DNA from: Alphaproteobacteria bacterium
GTDB taxonomy: Bacteria > Pseudomonadota > Alphaproteobacteria > UBA9655
Direction of reading: 5' to 3'
Assembly (NCBI GenBank): GCA_017992885.1
Contig: JAGONT010000007.1
Span: 1-64,000, forward strand
Length of the DNA: 64,000 nt
In this document: positions 16,774 to 26,086 of the stretch, piece by piece
How the letters are laid out: every line of letters begins with the position of its first letter
Position numbering within the stretch: the first letter of the stretch is position 1
The notes under the pieces: generated by a model
Database searches by the model: none
What the model saw: the letters and a program-made list of their open reading frames with translations, nothing else
What the model was told of the DNA's origin: nothing
Translations under genes and position numbers: made by a program

Positions 16774-18184
16774 TTAGCAACCGTCTTAGACTAAGGATAC
16801 CGAAGAATGCAACCAAGGGAAGAGCTTGTAAAAGATATCTTGGGTTAAAAACAAAAGTGTTCTTCCCCAGAAGTGTTGCTAAAATCACTATTACAAAGAA
16901 AAAAAAGACAACTGTAAAAATAAAATCCATATAGTCCCATTTATTGTCTCTTAAATCTTTTACTGTAGGCTTAAAGCATAAAAATATTCCGATTACGCCT
17001 AACCAATAAGAAAAACCATACTCAAATGGACTAAAAAAAAGTTGTTCTACCAATCTAAAGAATTTTTCATCTAAGGAACCTATCTTTCTTGAGACGGCAA
17101 AGTAGTGTTCATATTCATTAGATAAATAAGTAATGATTTGGATATTTTCTAGATCCCCAATTAATCTTCCATGTACAGAATAAATTTTTATAACATCTAA
17201 AAGTACAAAAAACAAACTTGAAAAGATAATTATACTGCTTCCTACAAAAATATTCTTTATAACTCTTATAGAAAGACATCTGTCTTGCAATAATGAAAAG
17301 AATCCATAAGTCCCTAACACGACAGCTAATGTTAATAGGCCAGAACTATGAGCAAACCAAGAAAGCCCACAAGAAACACCAACAAGGATTAAGCTTCCTT
17401 GGTTGGTGAAATGATCATATAGGGCTATGATAGCTAAGAGAAAAAGGAGCATACGAATAGAGTCTATATGCGCCTCTAAAACGTTAGAATAAACTAATGG
17501 AGTTGTTAAAAAAATAAGGGAAAAAAGCATACAGGGTTTAATATTTTCCTTAATTTGAATAATGCACGCAACAAATAATGTTAAGAAAATACACAAAAAG
17601 GATAAAACTTTTCCTGTGAAAAGGCCAAACTCAGCACCGAGCGTAAGCTGACCCCACGCAAGTAAGGCTGGGTACCCTATAGGATGAGTAAAGGGAGCGA
17701 GTAAACCTTGAGAATCTACGCTAGAAACGTTCGGGTAAAATCCCAGATCTTTTTTGACATCTATCAAGTGACTGATATAAAAATATTCTAAAGAATCGTT
17801 GCCTAATAAAGGCATGTTTATGTACCAGAGGAGGATAAAAAGCAAAAGGAACCCAGTGATTGTAAGATATATTTTTTCTTCAAAAATAGGTTTAAAAATA
17901 GAAAATTCCTTTAAAAAATTGGGAAGGATAGAAGGTTGCAATGAACTAAAAACCAAGGGAACTGTGGTCAAGAGAAGATAAAACGTTGATGAGTGACCGG
18001 GTGCAAAACGTAAAAGTACCATATAAAACCATGAAAGTAAGGTTGGCGAAAGCCCCATAGATAAAGCAAAAGTATAGTTTCCTTTAAAATTTAAATAATG
18101 AAATAAACTGTATAAAGTAACAGGTAAAAAAAACAAGAGTACACTAAGTTTAAAAGCAATCAATAGACCATCTGTTGCAGTCAT
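16760..18184 (-). CDS. Polytopic GT-C-like glycosyltransferase (ArnT/PMT-type membrane part)
   Basis: About ten to eleven hydrophobic segments over 474 residues. An acidic site follows the second or third segment (LLGNDSLEYFYISHL), in the place where GT-C enzymes have the catalytic Asp of the first periplasmic loop, and HPIGYPALLAWGQL resembles the loop that follows. The C-terminal FNPRYLLQALPLVAFFGIL is a typical last-helix motif. Such enzymes move a sugar from a polyprenyl-phosphate donor to a lipid or glycan acceptor in the periplasm; the GT2 gene downstream could make the donor. The soluble domain that usually follows is encoded in another frame (15532-16773). This is the first gene of the minus-strand island. 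Confidence 0.75.
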   Translation of the reverse strand: MTATDGLLIAFKLSVLLFFLPVTLYSLFHYLNFKGNYTFALSMGLSPTLLSWFYMVLLRFAPGHSSTFYLLLTTVPLVFSSLQPSILPNFLKEFSIFKPIFEEKIYLTITGFLLLFILLWYINMPLLGNDSLEYFYISHLIDVKKDLGFYPNVSSVDSQGLLAPFTHPIGYPALLAWGQLTLGAEFGLFTGKVLSFLCIFLTLFVACIIQIKENIKPCMLFSLIFLTTPLVYSNVLEAHIDSIRMLLFLLAIIALYDHFTNQGSLILVGVSCGLSWFAHSSGLLTLAVVLGTYGFFSLLQDRCLSIRVIKNIFVGSSIIIFSSLFFVLLDVIKIYSVHGRLIGDLENIQIITYLSNEYEHYFAVSRKIGSLDEKFFRLVEQLFFSPFEYGFSYWLGVIGIFLCFKPTVKDLRDNKWDYMDFIFTVVFFFFVIVILATLLGKNTFVFNPRYLLQALPLVAFFGILSLRRLLNAKI

Positions 18185-18529
18185 TAGTCAGCACTTACAA
18201 AAGTGATTGTTAATGACACATCTAAGTCGGTATACTTCTTCATAATTTCTATCATTATTTAATCGATTTTTGAGATTTTTTAAATTTTTATTTTAATCTT
18301 CCAAAATTACAGCCAACTTCAATTATTCTTTAAACATATACATCAAATTTAAAAATGGTCAAAGCCAAATTTGGAGTTGTCCATCTTTCAACAATTTCTA
18401 GGGAAACTGACATAACACTCTCAGTTTACTGAAAAGATAGCGAAAGCATTAAAGAAACATTAAAAAATTGTATTTTTTCATGTTATGTGACAAAAAAATA
18501 ATAATCATAATTTGAGAGGAGAAAACTGC
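18185..18529. other. Divergent intergenic region between glycan island and gpsA
   Basis: An AT-rich gap of about 345 bases that must contain promoters for both the island (minus) and gpsA (plus). I see T-tracts and A-tracts but no confident -35/-10 pair, no operator-like palindrome, no tRNA and no open frame with a ribosome site. AGAGGAG at 18515-18521 belongs to gpsA. Confidence 0.5.
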
Positions 18530-19522
18530 GTGAATCGTGTTTCAGTCATTGGTGCAGGGGCTTGGGGAACAGCGCTCGCTTTAACGGCTTTTCGAGCAGG
18601 AGCCAAAGTAACTTTATGGTCACTAAGTCTTGATGAGGTTGAGACAATCAACCATCGTCATGAGAATGTGTATCGTTTACCAGGGATTGCTCTTGACCCT
18701 AGTTTGCAGGCAACAACTGATCCTTTAGAAGCTGCAAAGGCTGATATCGTCATTCTGGCTCCTCCCGCCCAATATATGCGAAGCACCTGTGAAACATTCC
18801 AAAAGGTGTTATCTCCTGATGCAGCTCTGATTATTGCATCAAAGGGAATTGAGAAGGAAACATCCCTTCTTATGTCTGAGGTAATTCGTGAGTATTTCCC
18901 CCATAATCCTCTCTTAGTGCTTTCAGGTCCTAGTTTTGCAAGTGATGTCGCAAAAAAACTTCCAACAGCTGTGGCTCTTGCCTCTGAAAACATAGCCACA
19001 AGTCGTAAAATTGCAACGTTGTTGAGTAGCCAATATTTTCGTCTTTATGCTTCAAAGGACATTATTGGAACACAAGTCGGGGGAGCTTGTAAAAATATTA
19101 TCGCTATGGCTTGTGGGATTATTGAGGGTCGAGAGCTTGGAGATAATGCGCGAGCGGCTCTTGTGACACGTGGTCTTGCTGAAATTACACGGCTAGGTCG
19201 GGCAATGGGTGGCAAACTTGAAACTTTCTTAGGCCTTTCAGGAGTGGGAGATATTACTTTAACGTCCTTAAGTTCCCAATCTCGAAATAAATCTTTTGGG
19301 TTTTCTTTGGGACGAGGGACTCCTCTCAATGAACTTTTGACGAATAAAAAAACGTTAACAGAAGGTGTTCACACGGTTTCAGGAACGATAGCATTGGCTG
19401 TCAAACATCAAGTTGAGATGCCAATTACATATGCTATAGATGAGCTTTTAAATGGAGGGGGCTCTGTCGAAGTATTGACCCAAAATCTTCTCAATCGTCC
19501 TTTAAAAGAAGAAATTGCATAG
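18530..19522 (+). CDS. gpsA: Glycerol-3-phosphate dehydrogenase [NAD(P)+]
   Basis: Reduces dihydroxyacetone phosphate to sn-glycerol-3-phosphate for phospholipid synthesis. The Rossmann motif VSVIGAGAWGTALA is at the N-terminus, and the catalytic region has GGACKNIIAMACGI, with GLAEITRLGRAMGG and LSGVGDITLTSLS further on. I start at the GTG at 18530, which follows a GAGGAG ribosome site; a TTG 18 bases upstream is in frame but lies before that site. The 330-residue length is normal. It abuts the EVE gene with no spacing, so the two are co-transcribed. Confidence 0.96.
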   Translation: MNRVSVIGAGAWGTALALTAFRAGAKVTLWSLSLDEVETINHRHENVYRLPGIALDPSLQATTDPLEAAKADIVILAPPAQYMRSTCETFQKVLSPDAALIIASKGIEKETSLLMSEVIREYFPHNPLLVLSGPSFASDVAKKLPTAVALASENIATSRKIATLLSSQYFRLYASKDIIGTQVGGACKNIIAMACGIIEGRELGDNARAALVTRGLAEITRLGRAMGGKLETFLGLSGVGDITLTSLSSQSRNKSFGFSLGRGTPLNELLTNKKTLTEGVHTVSGTIALAVKHQVEMPITYAIDELLNGGGSVEVLTQNLLNRPLKEEIA

Positions 19523-19927
19523 ATGACTTATTGGCTTATCAAAAGTGAACCTCATGTGTGGTCTTGGGAAGATCAAGTCGAAAAGCAAGTTACTTTTTGG
19601 GATGGAGTCAGGAATTACCAAGCTAGCAATAATCTTAAGGCTATGAAAATAGGGGATCTTGCTTTTTTCTACCACTCAGGAAAAGAGAAGAGAATCATGG
19701 GAATTGTAGAAATTGTCAAATCTTACTACCCCGATCCTTCTGACCCTTCTGGACGGTTTGGAATGGTGGACGTTAAAGCCGCCCGTTCATTTGCTGAGTC
19801 TGTGTCATTAAAAAAAATTAAAGAAGATCCTCGTCTTCAACATCTTGCTTTGGTTCGGCAGTCCCGACTTTCTGTGATGTCTATAGATGCTTCTTCATGG
19901 GAAATTCTTATCGGTATGGGCAAATAA
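19523..19927 (+). CDS. EVE-domain protein
   Basis: A 134-residue single-domain protein that begins [18 protein letters not shown] and continues with [21 protein letters not shown] and [19 protein letters not shown], the standard pattern of bacterial EVE proteins related to thymocyte nuclear protein 1. The EVE fold is PUA-like and related to YTH, and can bind modified bases in DNA or RNA. The cellular role in most bacteria is unsettled. Its ATG directly follows the gpsA stop. Because this family is widely conserved as a stand-alone protein in alphaproteobacteria, I see no sign here of a defence context. Confidence 0.92.
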   Translation: MTYWLIKSEPHVWSWEDQVEKQVTFWDGVRNYQASNNLKAMKIGDLAFFYHSGKEKRIMGIVEIVKSYYPDPSDPSGRFGMVDVKAARSFAESVSLKKIKEDPRLQHLALVRQSRLSVMSIDASSWEILIGMGK

Positions 19928-19962
19928 GCTATAAGATTCACAAAAAAGAGGACCTCTCAAGC

Positions 19963-21843
19963 ATGGAAACCTATGAAAATCTCTATCAAGCTTCCTTAAT
20001 GGATTCAGAAGTTTTTTGGAGGAAAGAAGGGCAGCGTATCGATTGGATAAAGCCTTATACAAAAGTCCAAGAAGGCAGTTTTGAGGGTAATATTGACATT
20101 CAGTGGTATCAAGATGGGACTCTCAATGCCTCTCAGAATTGTTTAGACAGACATCTTCCAACGCGTGCCAACAAGCTTGCCCTTATTTGGGAGGGAAATC
20201 ATCCTCATGAGCGGCGATCACTAACATACCAAGAGCTTTTCGACGAAGTCTGTCGTTTTGCGAATGTTCTTAAAAGCAAATCTGTGCAAAGAGGTGATCG
20301 TGTAACAATTTACATGCCTCTCATTCCCGAAGCTATTGTTGCTATGCTGGCCTGTGCAAGAATTGGAGCTATACATTCCGTTGTTTTTGGAGGATTTTCA
20401 GCAAAATCCCTTGCCGATAGAATTCGCGATTCAGCTTCAACGGTGATTATTACAGCGGATGCAAGTATGCGAGGGGATAAGACGATTCTTTTGAAAGAGA
20501 ATGTGAACGAAGCCCTTAAGGAATGTCCCTGTGTTCAGACATGCATTGTGGTGAATCATCAGGGAGAGGAGGCGAACTGGTGTGATGGTCGTGATTTTTG
20601 GTATCATGAGTTAGTGGCAGAAGCTTCACCTGTGTGTGAGTTTGTTGAGATGAAGGCTGAGGATCCTCTCTTCATTTTGTATACTTCGGGATCGACGGGA
20701 AAGCCAAAAGGCGTTTTACACACAACAGGTGGATATTTAGTTTATACCTCTCTTACTCATCAGCGTGTTTTTGATCTTCAAGAAGAGGATGTGTATTGGT
20801 GTACGGCAGACATCGGTTGGATTACAGGTCATAGTTATGTTGTTTACGGACCTCTTGCCAATGGGGCTACAGTTTTAATCTATGAAGGAATTCCTACTTA
20901 TCCTACACCTGCACGACTTTGGGAGATGGTCGATCGATATGGTATCTCGATTTTTTATTCAGCGCCTACGGCCATCCGTGCGCTTATGAAAGAAGGAGAG
21001 CAGTGGCCTCAACGTGCACAGTTAAAATCTTTACGTCTTCTGGGAACCGTAGGAGAGCCAATCAATGTGGAAGCGTGGGAATGGTATAATGACATTATTG
21101 GTCATCGGTCTTGCCAAATCTTAGATACGTGGTGGCAGACAGAGACAGGTGGTATTATGATTTCTGCTCTTCCACATCTTATCCCTTCAAAAGCAGGTTC
21201 GGCCTCTAAACCTTTTTTTGGAATTTATCCTGTCATTATGGGAGAAAACAACAAACCTATTGAAGGAAAGTGCGAAGGGGCTCTTTGTATAGCACGATCA
21301 TGGCCTGGTCAAGCGCGAACCCTTTACGGAAATCATGAGGGGTTTATTAATACATATTTCAAAGCTTATCCTGGTTACTATTTTACAGGCGATGGAGCTC
21401 GACGGGATGAGGAAGGATTTTATTGGATAACCGGTAGAATTGATGATGTGATCAATGTAGCTGGGCATCGTCTTGGCACAGCTGAAATTGAAGATGCCAT
21501 CAATAGTCATGAAGCTGTTATAGAATCAGCAGTTATAGGATATCCTCATGAAATTAAGGGACAAGCGATCTATGCCTATGTTATTTTAAAGGCGGACATT
21601 CAAGTCTATCCTGCACTCAAACAAAAAATTATACTCCATGTGCGGCAAACCATAGGCCCCATTGCGACACTCGATGCTATTCTTTTTACGTCGGGTCTGC
21701 CGAAAACCAGATCGGGAAAAATCATGCGTCGCATTTTGCGCAAGCTTGCGACAGGAGAAGTTGATTCTCTCGGGGATATTTCCACTCTCGCTGATTCTTC
21801 CGTTGTGGAAGAGTTGATTCGATTGATGAGGCTTGTTGAGTAA
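19963..21843 (+). CDS. acs: Acetyl-CoA synthetase (AMP-forming)
   Basis: Activates acetate to acetyl-CoA through acetyl-AMP. The adenylation motifs are clear: [11 protein letters not shown] (P-loop, about residue 239), [22 protein letters not shown], and [20 protein letters not shown] with the hinge. The C-terminal [14 protein letters not shown] carries the catalytic Lys that protein acetyltransferases modify in enteric bacteria. The start at 19963 (METYENLY) has AGAGGACC upstream; a longer in-frame start at 19897 lies inside the EVE gene. At 626 residues it is slightly shorter at the N-terminus than the usual 650. Could give the cell a route to use host acetate (inference). Confidence 0.95.
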   Translation: METYENLYQASLMDSEVFWRKEGQRIDWIKPYTKVQEGSFEGNIDIQWYQDGTLNASQNCLDRHLPTRANKLALIWEGNHPHERRSLTYQELFDEVCRFANVLKSKSVQRGDRVTIYMPLIPEAIVAMLACARIGAIHSVVFGGFSAKSLADRIRDSASTVIITADASMRGDKTILLKENVNEALKECPCVQTCIVVNHQGEEANWCDGRDFWYHELVAEASPVCEFVEMKAEDPLFILYTSGSTGKPKGVLHTTGGYLVYTSLTHQRVFDLQEEDVYWCTADIGWITGHSYVVYGPLANGATVLIYEGIPTYPTPARLWEMVDRYGISIFYSAPTAIRALMKEGEQWPQRAQLKSLRLLGTVGEPINVEAWEWYNDIIGHRSCQILDTWWQTETGGIMISALPHLIPSKAGSASKPFFGIYPVIMGENNKPIEGKCEGALCIARSWPGQARTLYGNHEGFINTYFKAYPGYYFTGDGARRDEEGFYWITGRIDDVINVAGHRLGTAEIEDAINSHEAVIESAVIGYPHEIKGQAIYAYVILKADIQVYPALKQKIILHVRQTIGPIATLDAILFTSGLPKTRSGKIMRRILRKLATGEVDSLGDISTLADSSVVEELIRLMRLVE

Positions 21844-21938
21844 TTCTTTAATTAATTATTTAAATTGAGTCCTTTAGAGGGTAGGGTTGCTTTTTGTGTG
21901 TTTTTTAGGTATTACAATAAGGTCGTTAATAAGGATGA

Positions 21939-22499
21939 GTGTATACATTGTTTATACAAACAGAGGAAACACCAAATCCAAACACATTGAAATTTCTTCC
22001 CGGCCGCCTTCTTATGTCAGAGGGAACGGCAGATTTTAAATCGCGGGATGAAGCCTCTCAATCCCCCCTTGCTCTTAAGCTTTTTGAGATCAGTGGTGTA
22101 AGAGGCGTTTTCTTTGGATCGGATTTTATTACAGTCTCTAAGGAAGAGACTTCCCCATGGGCAGTTCTTAAACCTGCCCTTTTGGGAGCCATAATGGAAC
22201 ATTTTATTACACATCAGCCCTTGTTTTATGAAAAGAGGGCTCCTATCTCTCTAGAAGACGAAGCGGATCCTATAGTGATCCAAATTCAAGAGATCTTAGA
22301 CACTCGTATTCGGCCTGCTGTAGCTATGGATGGTGGGGATATTGTCTTTGATCGCTTTGAAGAGGGCATTGTTTATGTGCGTATGCAAGGGGCTTGTTCT
22401 GGATGTCCGAGCTCATCGGCAACTCTCAAGGCGGGAATTGAAAATATGCTCCGTCATTATGTGCCGGAAGTGCTTGAAGTTAAAGCCGTAGAGAATTAA
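21939..22499 (+). CDS. NifU-family iron-sulfur scaffold/carrier (Nfu)
   Basis: The N-terminal Nfu domain begins FIQTEETPNPNTLKFLPG; the C-terminal NifU domain holds PAVAMDGGDIVF and the cluster-binding CSGCPSS near residue 152. This is the architecture of mitochondrial NFU1 and alphaproteobacterial relatives, which pass 4Fe-4S clusters to target enzymes. The open frame starts at a GTG (21939) three bases after AAGGA; relatives usually start MFIQTE, which here would be the TTG at 21948, better spaced from the same AAGGA, so the true start is probably there. The Bax-like gene follows 11 bases later. Confidence 0.93.
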   Translation: MYTLFIQTEETPNPNTLKFLPGRLLMSEGTADFKSRDEASQSPLALKLFEISGVRGVFFGSDFITVSKEETSPWAVLKPALLGAIMEHFITHQPLFYEKRAPISLEDEADPIVIQIQEILDTRIRPAVAMDGGDIVFDRFEEGIVYVRMQGACSGCPSSSATLKAGIENMLRHYVPEVLEVKAVEN

Positions 22500-22510
22500 G
22501 GAGTTTTATT

Positions 22511-23434
22511 ATGTTGAAACTATCAAAAATACAGATTTCCCTGATTGTTACTTTAGGCTTGATGATAGTGGGTCAAATGGGGTGTGTTCTTTATAAAAAC
22601 TCTCTTCCTGATATCACCTCTGAAAAAGCACCTGAAATACAAGTGACGGTGGCTGGATCTGCAAAGGCTTTTGGCCTTGTTCATCCTCAAGAAAAGCACT
22701 TTCAAGTGTCCAGTGTCAAAGAGCTTAAGCATGTGTTTAATCATTGGGAGTATAACCTTACAAAAGCCAAAAGCGAAGGACATGTGCCGCGTTTGTATTT
22801 AGCCAAATTACCAGGGGATATGAAACGCAAAAAAAGTGCAGCGAATTCTACCTTTATTCAAATACTTTTGCCCCATATTTTAAAAGTAAATGAGCAGATT
22901 TTGGTGGATAGGGCCCGCCTTTTAGAAATGCAAAAACGCCAAAAGGAAGGTCACCATTTATGTTACGCAGAAAGGCTGTGGCTGAGTAAGCTGGCTTCCG
23001 AATATCGCTGTAAATCGACAAAGATTGAGTCTTTGTTAGTCCATGTTGATGTTGTTCCGCCGTCTCTTGCGTTAGCGCAAGCTATTCTAGAAACAGGAGG
23101 AGGAAGATCTTCCGCTGCGCTCAAAAAGAATTCTCCCTTTGGTTATATGGCGACCAAAACACAAGTGGCTAAGTTTGAGAGCCTACTCCATAGTGTGCAA
23201 GCCTATACGCTAAATCTTAATCGTCACGTTGCTTACGCTGCTTTTCGTAAAGAACGAGCAGTACAAAGAAATTCCAACCAGACTCTCTGTGGACATAAAT
23301 TAGCCCCGCTTCTGGTGAAATATTCTGTTCGTGGCCCGGCTTATACAAAGGATTTGCAAAATTTAATCCATAACCATGGCTTAAAAGGATATGACAGTAT
23401 GGTTCTTGAGCAGCCCATGCGATTAAAACCTTAA
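22511..23434 (+). CDS. Bax-like glucosaminidase-domain protein
   Basis: 307 residues with an N-terminal signal anchor (LIVTLGLMIVGQMGCVLY) and a C-terminal glucosaminidase-like domain. The pattern is that of E. coli Bax: FIQILLPHILKVNEQIL, then PPSLALAQAILETGGGRS with the catalytic Glu in LETGGG, then NSPFGY, LNRHVAYAAFRKER and a YT-DLQNLI-NHGL tail. It probably hydrolyses peptidoglycan in the periplasm. The VGQMGC stretch could be a lipobox, but Q at -3 is unusual. GGAG lies eight bases before the ATG. It is likely co-transcribed with the Nfu gene although their functions are not linked. Confidence 0.88.
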   Translation: MLKLSKIQISLIVTLGLMIVGQMGCVLYKNSLPDITSEKAPEIQVTVAGSAKAFGLVHPQEKHFQVSSVKELKHVFNHWEYNLTKAKSEGHVPRLYLAKLPGDMKRKKSAANSTFIQILLPHILKVNEQILVDRARLLEMQKRQKEGHHLCYAERLWLSKLASEYRCKSTKIESLLVHVDVVPPSLALAQAILETGGGRSSAALKKNSPFGYMATKTQVAKFESLLHSVQAYTLNLNRHVAYAAFRKERAVQRNSNQTLCGHKLAPLLVKYSVRGPAYTKDLQNLIHNHGLKGYDSMVLEQPMRLKP

Positions 23435-23480
23435 AACAAGGGCTTCTGGGGTTGCCACCTGAAGAAATTATGCAACCTCT

Positions 23481-23517
23481 CTTCTAAAGCTCCTGACCAA
23501 AGAAGACACTTTAGAAG
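23481..23517. terminator. Inverted repeat after the Bax-like gene
   Basis: cttctaaag (23481-23489) pairs exactly with ctttagaag (23509-23517) around a 19-base loop, 46 bases after the stop; atttttc follows shortly. It could end the Nfu/Bax transcript. The loop is long and the T-tract short, so support is weak. Confidence 0.35.
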
Positions 23518-23630
23518 GGTAAATATTTTTCATGAGGCGAGCTTGGGGGAATTTCTCAATTCTTTTATGAAATTTTAATTTTTCCGCTCTAAAGTGAATA
23601 AAAATTAAGATAAATATAAGGAGTAGGCAT

Positions 23631-24221
23631 ATGGGAAAAGTTAATGAAGATTGTTTAAAACAAATTTTTTATGATGCTAGAACCCATTATAAGTGGCACG
23701 ATAAACATGTTACGGATGAACTTTTACATGACATTTATAATATTATGCGTCTGGGTCCAACAAGCGCGAATTGTTCTCCCTTAAGGATTTTATTTTTAAA
23801 ATCAGAAAATGCCAAAGAACGCTTAAGGCCGCACCTTGACCCAGGGAACCTCGTTAAAACAATGAAGGCTCCTGTGACAGCTCTTTTTGCCTGTGATATG
23901 CAGTTTTATGAGAATTTACCCCATTTATTTCCTTTTGCCGATGCGAAATCATGGTTTGAAGGCAAGCATCGGTTTATTGAAGAAACAGCTTTTCGTAATG
24001 GCAGTTTGCAAGGGGCTTACTTCATCATTGCGGCTCGTGCTTGTGGTCTTGATTGTGGGCCTATGTCAGGATTTTCCAAGGAAGGGTTGGACAAAGAATT
24101 TTTTCCTGAAGGACGTTTTAAATCAAATTTTTTATGTAATCTTGGATACGGAGATCCTGAAGGTCTTCCTGGGCCACGTGCGCCGCGTCTTTCCTTTGAC
24201 GAAGCTTGTCAAATTTTTTAG
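23631..24221 (+). CDS. Nitroreductase-family protein, RutE/HadB-like
   Basis: A 196-residue FMN-dependent oxidoreductase of the malonic-semialdehyde-reductase subgroup. It starts with the (D)ARTHYKWHDKHVTDELL motif and has IMRLGPTSANCSPLRILF for FMN binding, NGSLQGAYFIIAARACGLDCGPMSGF, and the C-terminal NFLCNLGYGDPEGLPGPRAPR. Members reduce aldehydes or nitro compounds with NAD(P)H; RutE acts in pyrimidine breakdown, but no other rut gene is visible here, so a general detoxifying role is as likely. AAGGAG precedes the ATG. It seems to be a single-gene unit, with an inverted repeat after its stop. Confidence 0.92.
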   Translation: MGKVNEDCLKQIFYDARTHYKWHDKHVTDELLHDIYNIMRLGPTSANCSPLRILFLKSENAKERLRPHLDPGNLVKTMKAPVTALFACDMQFYENLPHLFPFADAKSWFEGKHRFIEETAFRNGSLQGAYFIIAARACGLDCGPMSGFSKEGLDKEFFPEGRFKSNFLCNLGYGDPEGLPGPRAPRLSFDEACQIF

Positions 24222-24292
24222 ATTTTATCAGTGTTTTTTGAATTTTTGTCTAAATGAGATGACTTCTTTTTTGAGAAAAAACTTTGAAAAAA

Positions 24293-24326
24293 GTTAAAAG
24301 CATCGTGCCTATAGCTGGCTTTTAAC
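24293..24326. terminator. Stem-loop after the nitroreductase gene
   Basis: gttaaaagc (24293-24301) pairs perfectly with gcttttaac (24318-24326) around a 16-base loop. It lies 72 bases after the nitroreductase stop and about 115 before the stomatin gene. There is no run of T after it, so it may be a processing or boundary element rather than a classical terminator. Confidence 0.35.
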
Positions 24327-24440
24327 AGTATCTCTAAGGATACCACTTATTTAGATTCAGAGATGAAAGTATTGTTTTATCTTGATAGACGATTTACTAA
24401 ATTTCCATTATCATTAGAAAAAATAAAGGAGTATTAGATT

Positions 24441-25427
24441 ATGGAAGCTTTTTCTGTTTTTTCAGTTCTTATTGCTGTCGCTGCTATTTTATTTGTATGG
24501 GGCAGCGTCATCATTGTTCCTCAAGGTGAGCAATTTTCTATTGAACGATTTGGTCGGTATACGCAAACGTTCAAGCCCGGCCTTCATTTTATTATTCCTT
24601 ATGTGGATCGTATAGGCGCAAAATTGAGTATGCGAGAGCATGTTATAGATGTTCCTTCTCAAGATGTTATCACTCGAGATAATGCGATGGTAACTGTAGA
24701 TGGAATTATTTTTTATCAGATCTTGGATCCCGTAAAAGCTGCTTATGAAGTTAATAATTTAGAAGTTGCCCTTACAAATCTCACCATGACTAATATTCGT
24801 ACGGTGATGGGGTCGATGGATTTGGATGAACTCTTATCTCATCGAGAGAAAATTAATGCTCAGCTTTTAATCGTTATTGATGAAGCAACAGAAGCTTGGG
24901 GTGTTAAAGTTACGCGTATTGAAATCATGGATATTAAGCCACCTCGAGATCTCGTGGAGTCTATGGGACGGCAAATGAAAGCAGAGCGTGATAAGCGGGC
25001 GGAAATTCTTATGGCTGAAGGAGATCGGCAATCTGCGATTTTAAGGGCTGAGGGACAAAAACAAGCGGTTATTTTAGAAGCAGAAGCTAAAAAGGAAGCG
25101 GCATTTCGTGAATCTGAAGCAAGAGAAAGGCGGGCAGAGGCTGAAGCGCGAGCGACTCAAGTCCTTTCTCACGCGATTGATGAGGGGAATATACAAGCCG
25201 TCAATTACTTCGTGGCTCAAAATTATATTGCTGCACTAAAGGATATGGCGTCAGCTCAAAATCACAAAGTCATTTTAATGCCTCTTGAAGCATCAAATGT
25301 GATTGGTGCTCTTGGAGGAATTGGAGAAATTGCGAAAGAAGTATTTCGCAAAGAACCTGAAGCTAAACAAGAAGCTGCACATAAAGAACCAAGAAAATCA
25401 ATGATACCGCAAACAAGAAAAATTTAG
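24441..25427 (+). CDS. Stomatin/SPFH-family membrane protein (paraslipin, QmcA-like)
   Basis: 328 residues: an N-terminal membrane hairpin (FSVLIAVAAILFVWGSVIIV), then the SPFH domain (VPQGEQFSIERFGRYTQTFKPGLHF, QDVITRDNAMVTVDG, LDELLSHREKIN, WGVKVTRIEIMDI), then a long Ala/Glu/Arg coiled coil (about 180-245) and a conserved C-terminal stretch. Paraslipins oligomerise in the membrane and organise membrane domains or partner proteases. The gene directly downstream encodes an NfeD-type protein, the usual partner, eleven bases away, so the two form an operon. AAGGAG precedes the ATG by ten bases. Confidence 0.95.
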   Translation: MEAFSVFSVLIAVAAILFVWGSVIIVPQGEQFSIERFGRYTQTFKPGLHFIIPYVDRIGAKLSMREHVIDVPSQDVITRDNAMVTVDGIIFYQILDPVKAAYEVNNLEVALTNLTMTNIRTVMGSMDLDELLSHREKINAQLLIVIDEATEAWGVKVTRIEIMDIKPPRDLVESMGRQMKAERDKRAEILMAEGDRQSAILRAEGQKQAVILEAEAKKEAAFRESEARERRAEAEARATQVLSHAIDEGNIQAVNYFVAQNYIAALKDMASAQNHKVILMPLEASNVIGALGGIGEIAKEVFRKEPEAKQEAAHKEPRKSMIPQTRKI

Positions 25428-25438
25428 GTGACAAAGGA

Positions 25439-25882
25439 ATGAATGTATCCATAAATGTTTGGGAATGGTTAGGCCTTGCTGTCATCCTTATCGGGCTGGA
25501 AACTTTTATTCCCGCCGGCTTCTTCCTGTGGATTGGCGTTTCGGGGGTGGGAGTTGCTTTGGTTCTTTGGGTTTTGCCTGATATAAGTATTTGGTTTCAA
25601 TTTCTTATATTTGCTTTTTTTTCCGTGTTATCCATTGTGGCTTCAAAAAAGCTTCTTCGAAAAAAAACTCACGTTGCAGGGTATTCAACATTAAACGAAC
25701 GGGCTTTCCACTATATCGGACGTACTTTTACGCTCTCCAGACCTATTGTGAATGGACGCGGTAAAGTGCGTGTTGAGGATACAGAATGGCTTGCAGCTGG
25801 ACCTGATCTTCCTCAAGGATCTAAAGTACGTGTTATAGAGGTTGAGGGAACTCTTCTAAAGGTTGAAAAAGCAGAGGAATAA
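25439..25882 (+). CDS. NfeD-family protein (YbbK-like)
   Basis: 147 residues with two to three transmembrane segments (WEWLGLAVILIGLETFIPAGFFLW and FQFLIFAFFSVLSIVA) and a C-terminal OB-fold domain (IGRTFTLSRPIVNGRGKVRVEDTEW, then GSKVRVIEVEGTLLKVE). NfeD proteins pair with SPFH proteins and are thought to stabilise or regulate their assemblies. This short form lacks the ClpP-class protease domain. AAAGGA lies close to the ATG, and the gene follows the stomatin gene by 11 bases. Confidence 0.92.
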   Translation: MNVSINVWEWLGLAVILIGLETFIPAGFFLWIGVSGVGVALVLWVLPDISIWFQFLIFAFFSVLSIVASKKLLRKKTHVAGYSTLNERAFHYIGRTFTLSRPIVNGRGKVRVEDTEWLAAGPDLPQGSKVRVIEVEGTLLKVEKAEE

Positions 25883-26086
25883 TTGGAGGGATTATATCTT
25901 TTAATTCATTGTAATTTAGTAATTATATTATGAATAAAAGCTGTATGCTATCAAAATAAAAAAAATAGAGATCTGTAACTCTTCTTAACTTTTTTTTAGA
26001 TTAATTGATGACTAACCTGGTTTATTAGGATTAAAGTTAGAAGGATAATGAGGACGATAATTTTTTTCTAACGAATAGGATAGTTT

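Noticed and set aside
19523-19927. EVE protein as part of a defence system
   Set aside because: It is a stand-alone EVE protein between gpsA and acs, with no McrBC, methyltransferase or nuclease neighbours, so there is no defence context.
24441-25882. Stomatin/NfeD pair as a novel membrane system
   Set aside because: This is the common paraslipin-NfeD operon found in many bacteria; nothing unusual was seen in the domains.
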